Assembly: GCF_000759885.1 (NCBI RefSeq)
Contig: NZ_JNAH01000003.1
Coordinates: 248,001 to 312,000, forward strand
Direction of reading: 5' to 3'
Length of the DNA stretch: 64,000 bases
From: Prochlorococcus marinus str. GP2
GTDB taxonomy: Bacteria > Cyanobacteriota > Cyanobacteriia > PCC-6307 > Cyanobiaceae
The notes beneath the pieces are model-generated. The model was not told the origin of the DNA. It saw nothing but the letters and a program-made list of their open reading frames with translations, and ran no database searches. A program made the position numbers and the translations under genes. Positions 60,714 to 64,000 of this stretch are shown piece by piece. Position 1 is the first letter of the stretch, and each line of letters opens with the position of its first letter.

Positions 60714-61219
60714 ACTGTAGTAAGCATTGACAAAGCTTCGTTAAGTTCTTGGACATGATTTAATTCATCTTGAGCAATTTCTTTTATTTTTTGATCATTT
60801 GGATTATGTATTAAATATTTGGAATAAGTTTCAAATGCATGCTCTTCGATTTTTATGTTGACATCATAAGCATTAGCTGGAGAGAAAAAATAATAAAAAA
60901 CCATGATCCAGTAATAGACAAGCACAAGGTGTCTCGCAAAAAATCTATCAATCCAGAACCTATCTCCTCCTCTTTTTTCCATTTCTTTAAGATGCTCAGT
61001 TTCGTTAATAGCTTGATAAAAATGTTCTTTCATTAAAATCATTGTTTTTTCATTTTTAATTCCAAGGGATTCTTTAAAATGAAGAACTGAAAGAAATGCA
61101 AAATAAGGTGATCTAGCTATTACTTCTAAAACCCAAAATCTCTGCAAAGATCTACCAGAGTATATAAAGTCTAAGAAGTTAACTGTACTATTCAAAATCA
61201 AAGAATTGAATTTCTTCAT
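60710..61219 (-). CDS. ptox: Plastoquinol terminal oxidase (alternative oxidase family)
   Basis: This 169-residue di-iron protein has the AOX/PTOX ligands: Glu32 in LEVIARSPYF, Glu73 and His76 in NETEHL, the Glu pair in KIEEHAFETY (125-126), and Glu152 with His155 in DELNHVQ. PTOX oxidises plastoquinol with oxygen and relieves over-reduction in light. The size is at the short end for the family. It overlaps the adjacent plus-strand gene by 4 nt and lies amid small membrane genes. Confidence 0.9.
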   Translation of the reverse strand: MKKFNSLILNSTVNFLDFIYSGRSLQRFWVLEVIARSPYFAFLSVLHFKESLGIKNEKTMILMKEHFYQAINETEHLKEMEKRGGDRFWIDRFFARHLVLVYYWIMVFYYFFSPANAYDVNIKIEEHAFETYSKYLIHNPNDQKIKEIAQDELNHVQELNEALSMLTTV

Positions 61220-61373
61220 AAATTACGTTTTCTTTAAGTATAATTACTCAACAGTTTAAGGACTATAAAGTATTTAATTAATTAACCAAAAATTAATATT
61301 TATGGACTAAAAATTGATACTTCCATTGAAATATTTTTTTTTCATGCATTAATTGGATAGATAAAAATTTTAT

Positions 61374-61514
61374 ATGACAAATACTGAAAAAATTGCAAAT
61401 GCCAAAAAGAGGATTGATGAATTAGAAAGACTTATAAAATATTGGAATGATTTAGACCATGATGAGGCAAAAACAGTAAATTTTACAAGGATCATTGAAA
61501 ATATAGTCGCTTAG
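61374..61514 (+). CDS. Small hypothetical protein (46 residues)
   Basis: The frame from ATG 61374 reads MTNTEKIANAKKRIDELERL then IKYWNDLDHDEAKTVNFTRI: charged, helical and soluble. I do not recognise a family. It lies between PTOX and a small membrane gene. Confidence 0.5.
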   Translation: MTNTEKIANAKKRIDELERLIKYWNDLDHDEAKTVNFTRIIENIVA

Positions 61515-61661
61515 ATTGTGATGATTAAGGCTGATTAACTTTTATCTACTTAAAGTGATTTAATATCTTTGAGGTTTCGAATATTATTTAAATTTTAAAT
61601 AGAGCAATTAAACCTATTCTCAAAAACGGCGAGTAAGAAATAGTCTAAAAGAAAATTCTAT

Positions 61662-61775
61662 ATGAAAAGCTTTTCAAAAAAATATCTAGTTCCGATTAAA
61701 TTTATACCATGGGTTTTTTGGGTATTTATATCTTTTATGAGCATATATTTGTGTAAGATAGCCTGGGTAAGTTGA
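61662..61775 (+). CDS. Small membrane protein (37 residues)
   Basis: The frame from ATG 61662 has a positively charged front (MKSFSKKYLVPIKF) and one hydrophobic helix rich in Trp and Phe (WVFWVFISFMSIYLCK). It could be an inner-membrane or thylakoid microprotein. Support is weak beyond frame and composition. Confidence 0.4.
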   Translation: MKSFSKKYLVPIKFIPWVFWVFISFMSIYLCKIAWVS

Positions 61776-61788
61776 ATAATTAATGAAT

Positions 61789-62112
61789 CTAGCTTTTCCT
61801 TAGCCAACCAGGAGCACCGCCAAACCAATCCGATATATCATCTTCATTTGGGTTGAAATGATTTTCTTTATCTAGTCCATCTATCCCAAACGACTGTAAG
61901 AGGTTATCAATCCCCCCATCATTTTTTGTCCCATTCCTTCTAAAGCTGTTAGCTTTTTTCAGCCAAAGTGAAATTGTCGAATTATAGTGCGCAAATTTCT
62001 CAACATATATCCTTTCTTCCAATGTAATTGATTGATCTCGAGCAATTCTTTTAATTATTCCTTGAATCTTTTGTCTTTTTTGATTACTAAGAAGCATTTT
62101 TGAAAAGTTCAT
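61789..62112 (-). CDS. Conserved hypothetical protein (107 residues)
   Basis: A soluble protein with a helical front (NQKRQKIQGIIKRIARDQSI) and a terminal DISDWFGGAPGWLRKS motif that looks conserved. No known domain is recognised. A second ATG five codons in (62095-62097) may be the real start. Confidence 0.6.
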   Translation of the reverse strand: MNFSKMLLSNQKRQKIQGIIKRIARDQSITLEERIYVEKFAHYNSTISLWLKKANSFRRNGTKNDGGIDNLLQSFGIDGLDKENHFNPNEDDISDWFGGAPGWLRKS

Positions 62113-62397
62113 TAAACCTTTTATAGGAGGGATTATTAAAAATATCTTGTCAATGTTAATTTCAACAAATTCACTATTTTAAAAGGGTTTTTAGAAAGAA
62201 AAGTCTTAAGACACTAAAAAAAAGGATCAAAAAGTTATGAACGATACTTTTATTCATTTATGAAACTTATAAATCCTACAAATTAGATAAAAAAAATCAA
62301 TCCACCCTCAAAAGAGACTTTAAAATTAAGATATTAGAAGAAACTGTTGCACTATAGTAAATCCGTACTATTATTAGTACAGATGTATTATTACAAT

Positions 62398-62604
62398 ATG
62401 AAAGTGATCCCATCTTCTCCTTATGCCCCTTTTAATTCAAAAGAATGGAATTTCCTAATAAGCAAAAATGCAAAGTTTGAAAATACTCCAATAAAGATTC
62501 AAAAAAAATTTTATAGAACTTTTACTCTTAAAAAGATTGAAAAAAATGAACTTTTGAAAGAGAAGAATGAATTGCATCAACAAATGCAACTTTTATTCGG
62601 ATAG
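62398..62604 (+). CDS. Small hypothetical protein (68 residues)
   Basis: I start at the ATG 62398 (MKVIPSSPYAPFNSKEWNFL) rather than 51 nt earlier, where the frame is unusual and Tyr-rich. The protein is Lys/Glu-rich and ends ELHQQMQLLFG. The upstream in-frame part is probably not translated. No family known. Confidence 0.5.
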   Translation: MKVIPSSPYAPFNSKEWNFLISKNAKFENTPIKIQKKFYRTFTLKKIEKNELLKEKNELHQQMQLLFG

Positions 62605-62694
62605 AAAAATATTAAGTAACAATCTTTTTATTGAATATTATTTTACGAGATCCAATTTTTTGTTAGATTAGTAGAAATATAAAAAGGATTTAAT

Positions 62695-62985
62695 TTGGCT
62701 GTAGATCGAGAACTTTTAAAAGAAGTTACCCAAGAACTTTGGAATACCGTAAAAAAACTAAGACCTGAAATAGATCGGCAAACTCGACTTCAATTAGTTT
62801 TAAAGGCCTTACTAACTATTGGAGATTTGCCAGATCAAATGCAAGCTGCCATGGTAGTAGGAGTTTGCGCAGAATTGGATAAGAGTGATATTGATAATGA
62901 CGAAACAAATTCACAAACGAGTGATTCAAGCGGAGTTGATACTTCTACAGGTAGAAAAGTAGTTAGAAGAAGTTCAGCTAAATAA
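62695..62985 (+). CDS. Conserved hypothetical protein (96 residues)
   Basis: A TTG start at 62695 with AAGGAT upstream gives a helical front (MAVDRELLKEVTQELWNTVK) and a conserved TIGDLPDQMQAAMVVGVCAE, then a Ser/Asp-rich tail ending RRSSAK. No domain assigned. It is a soluble cytoplasmic protein. Confidence 0.65.
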   Translation: MAVDRELLKEVTQELWNTVKKLRPEIDRQTRLQLVLKALLTIGDLPDQMQAAMVVGVCAELDKSDIDNDETNSQTSDSSGVDTSTGRKVVRRSSAK

Positions 62986-62996
62986 AACTTTAACTA

Positions 62997-63200
62997 TCAG
63001 CCTTTAATTTTCTTTGATTCGTTTTTATTAAGTCTGTTGAATAGATAATATGAAATTACAAGTAAGAGAGGAACAAATATTGAATGTAATGTCATCATTA
63101 ATTCTGTTTGGCCCATTCCTATAAGATTTGACTCGCTTGGAAGTTGTTCTGACCAAGTGCCAACTAAATGCCAGGCTTGAGGAATTGATAAGAAAAACAT
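62997..63200 (-). CDS. Small membrane protein (67 residues)
   Basis: A frame with a front MFFLSIPQAWHLVGTWSEQL, one helix (HSIFVPLLLVISYYLFNRLN) and a Lys-rich end. It lies between a plus-strand hypothetical and the carotenoid gene. Family unknown. Confidence 0.5.
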   Translation of the reverse strand: MFFLSIPQAWHLVGTWSEQLPSESNLIGMGQTELMMTLHSIFVPLLLVISYYLFNRLNKNESKKIKG

Positions 63201-63317
63201 ATAAGAGCTATAAGTTAAGTTTATGTTCAGATAAAGATTATCATTATTGAACGTTTTTGCTTTCTTTATTCTTATTTCTTAACTAACTGTTTGTGTAGTT
63301 ATGAAAAAGAACTTGAT

Positions 63318-64000
63318 TCATAAATTTATTTTCTTAAGAAGAGTTTTAAATTCTTTTTTACCAATAATTTTTTCAGCTGCGTAAGCACCACTTGCTGAAA
63401 CAGCAGGAATTCCAATACCTGGAAATGTACTTGCCCCGCAAGTAAATAGATTTTTCACTGGAGTTTTGCAGCCAGGGAAAAGACCTTTTGCTGCAGATAA
63501 TGCAGGGCCGTAACTACCGCAATAGGTATTGGTGAATTTTTTATGAGTGATTGGTGTTCCTAGCATCTTTAAATCAATCCTTTCATCTATATCAGGGATG
63601 AATTTTCGCACTGCATTAAGGAATATTGAACATCTTTCTTCTTTCAAATTTCTATATTCTAATTCCTTTGGATTTAGGTTTTCCCAAATTTCCCAAGGTT
63701 CATTTGCTGGAGTATATCCATGAAGAACATGTTTCCCTTTAGGAGCCATATTTTTATCTAAAACAGATGGGATTGAAAATACAGCTATATTTCTTTCTGC
63801 GGTTATACCTTTTTCCCACTCATCAACATGTATCGCATGTATTGGCAAATCTTTAAGACCATCAGCATCAAAACCTAAATGTATATGAAGGAAAGAATCA
63901 CATTTATTTGGGTTCAAAACCTTTGTATTCCATTTTTTTGAAATTTCATTTGGAATTAACTTTTTTAAATTCCAAACATCAGTATTAGTGACGATAGATT
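63318..64000 (-). CDS. crtH: Carotenoid isomerase / phytoene-desaturase-like protein (partial, 5' end outside)
   Basis: The frame stays open to the window edge (the start lies beyond 64000) and reads on to a stop at 63318. Segments TNTDVWNLKKLIP, GHLGFDADGL-like HLGFDADGL, HGYTPANEPWEIWENLNP, FTCGASTFPGIGIPAVSASG and AYAAEKIIGKKEF match CrtISO/CrtH, which isomerises prolycopene. The C-terminal FAD-binding GIGIPAVSASGAYAAE is intact. Within the family it could instead be another phytoene-desaturase-like oxidoreductase. Confidence 0.85.
   Translation of the reverse strand, partial: SIVTNTDVWNLKKLIPNEISKKWNTKVLNPNKCDSFLHIHLGFDADGLKDLPIHAIHVDEWEKGITAERNIAVFSIPSVLDKNMAPKGKHVLHGYTPANEPWEIWENLNPKELEYRNLKEERCSIFLNAVRKFIPDIDERIDLKMLGTPITHKKFTNTYCGSYGPALSAAKGLFPGCKTPVKNLFTCGASTFPGIGIPAVSASGAYAAEKIIGKKEFKTLLKKINL

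Overview
The window is a piece of a cyanobacterial chromosome that closely resembles a high-light-adapted Prochlorococcus (marine picocyanobacterium). The base composition is very AT-rich and genes are tightly packed. It carries a complete set of photosynthesis genes (psbB, psbT, psbEFLJ, psbM, petB, petD, psaE, chlD, ndhCKJ, ycf48), one rRNA operon with tRNA-Ile and tRNA-Ala in the spacer, and two hallmarks of the genus: a reduced stand-alone phycoerythrin beta gene with a bilin lyase, and a mini high-light-inducible-like protein. The strain cannot be named from the sequence alone.

Layout. 1-13.6 kb holds housekeeping metabolism: a partial Gfo/Idh/MocA dehydrogenase, a CNNM-type CBS membrane protein, tRNA-Met, pyrE, a YgfZ-like protein, a RecB-like/RNase H nuclease, a phosphohexomutase, an ITP-type pyrophosphatase, a carotenoid oxygenase, hisB, fabI, a thioredoxin-fold protein, a photolyase, a NUDIX hydrolase and folK. 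13.6-26 kb is dominated by photosynthesis and respiration: chlD, an MCE/ABC lipid-transport pair, a YvcK-like protein, ndhCKJ, rubredoxin-ycf48-psbEFLJ, mtnP and an oxidoreductase-SelD fusion. 26-37 kb holds tRNA and DNA maintenance (CCA transferase, UvrD/PcrA helicase), the cpeB/cpeS remnant, tRNA-Phe, an FGGY kinase, metK, rps1 and nrdR. 37-47.4 kb has psbBT, a ferredoxin, psbM, prmC, a Sua5-like gene, tRNA-Thr, minCDE, an HD hydrolase, ctpA and petBD. 47.4-54.5 kb has a GH100 invertase and the rrn operon. 54.5-59.3 kb has mutM, psaE, a LysM protein, an aldehyde dehydrogenase, a double GNAT and a DUF3104-like protein. 59.3-63.3 kb is a different kind of region: a loose run of very small genes (30-107 codons), many with one membrane helix, around a plastoquinol terminal oxidase (PTOX). 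The window ends inside a carotenoid isomerase-like gene.

How the parts work together. rubredoxin, ycf48 and psbEFLJ form a photosystem II assembly block, and ctpA (which matures D1 in cyanobacteria) lies divergent from petBD. PTOX, the mini-Hli and the small membrane genes suggest an electron-overflow and light-stress module. The three Min proteins form one operon for division-site placement. The most unusual items are the cpeB/cpeS/59-codon overlapping cluster, the oxidoreductase-SelD fusion, and the small-gene region with PTOX. Start codons were chosen by family length and codon context; many genes lack an obvious Shine-Dalgarno sequence, so several starts remain uncertain.
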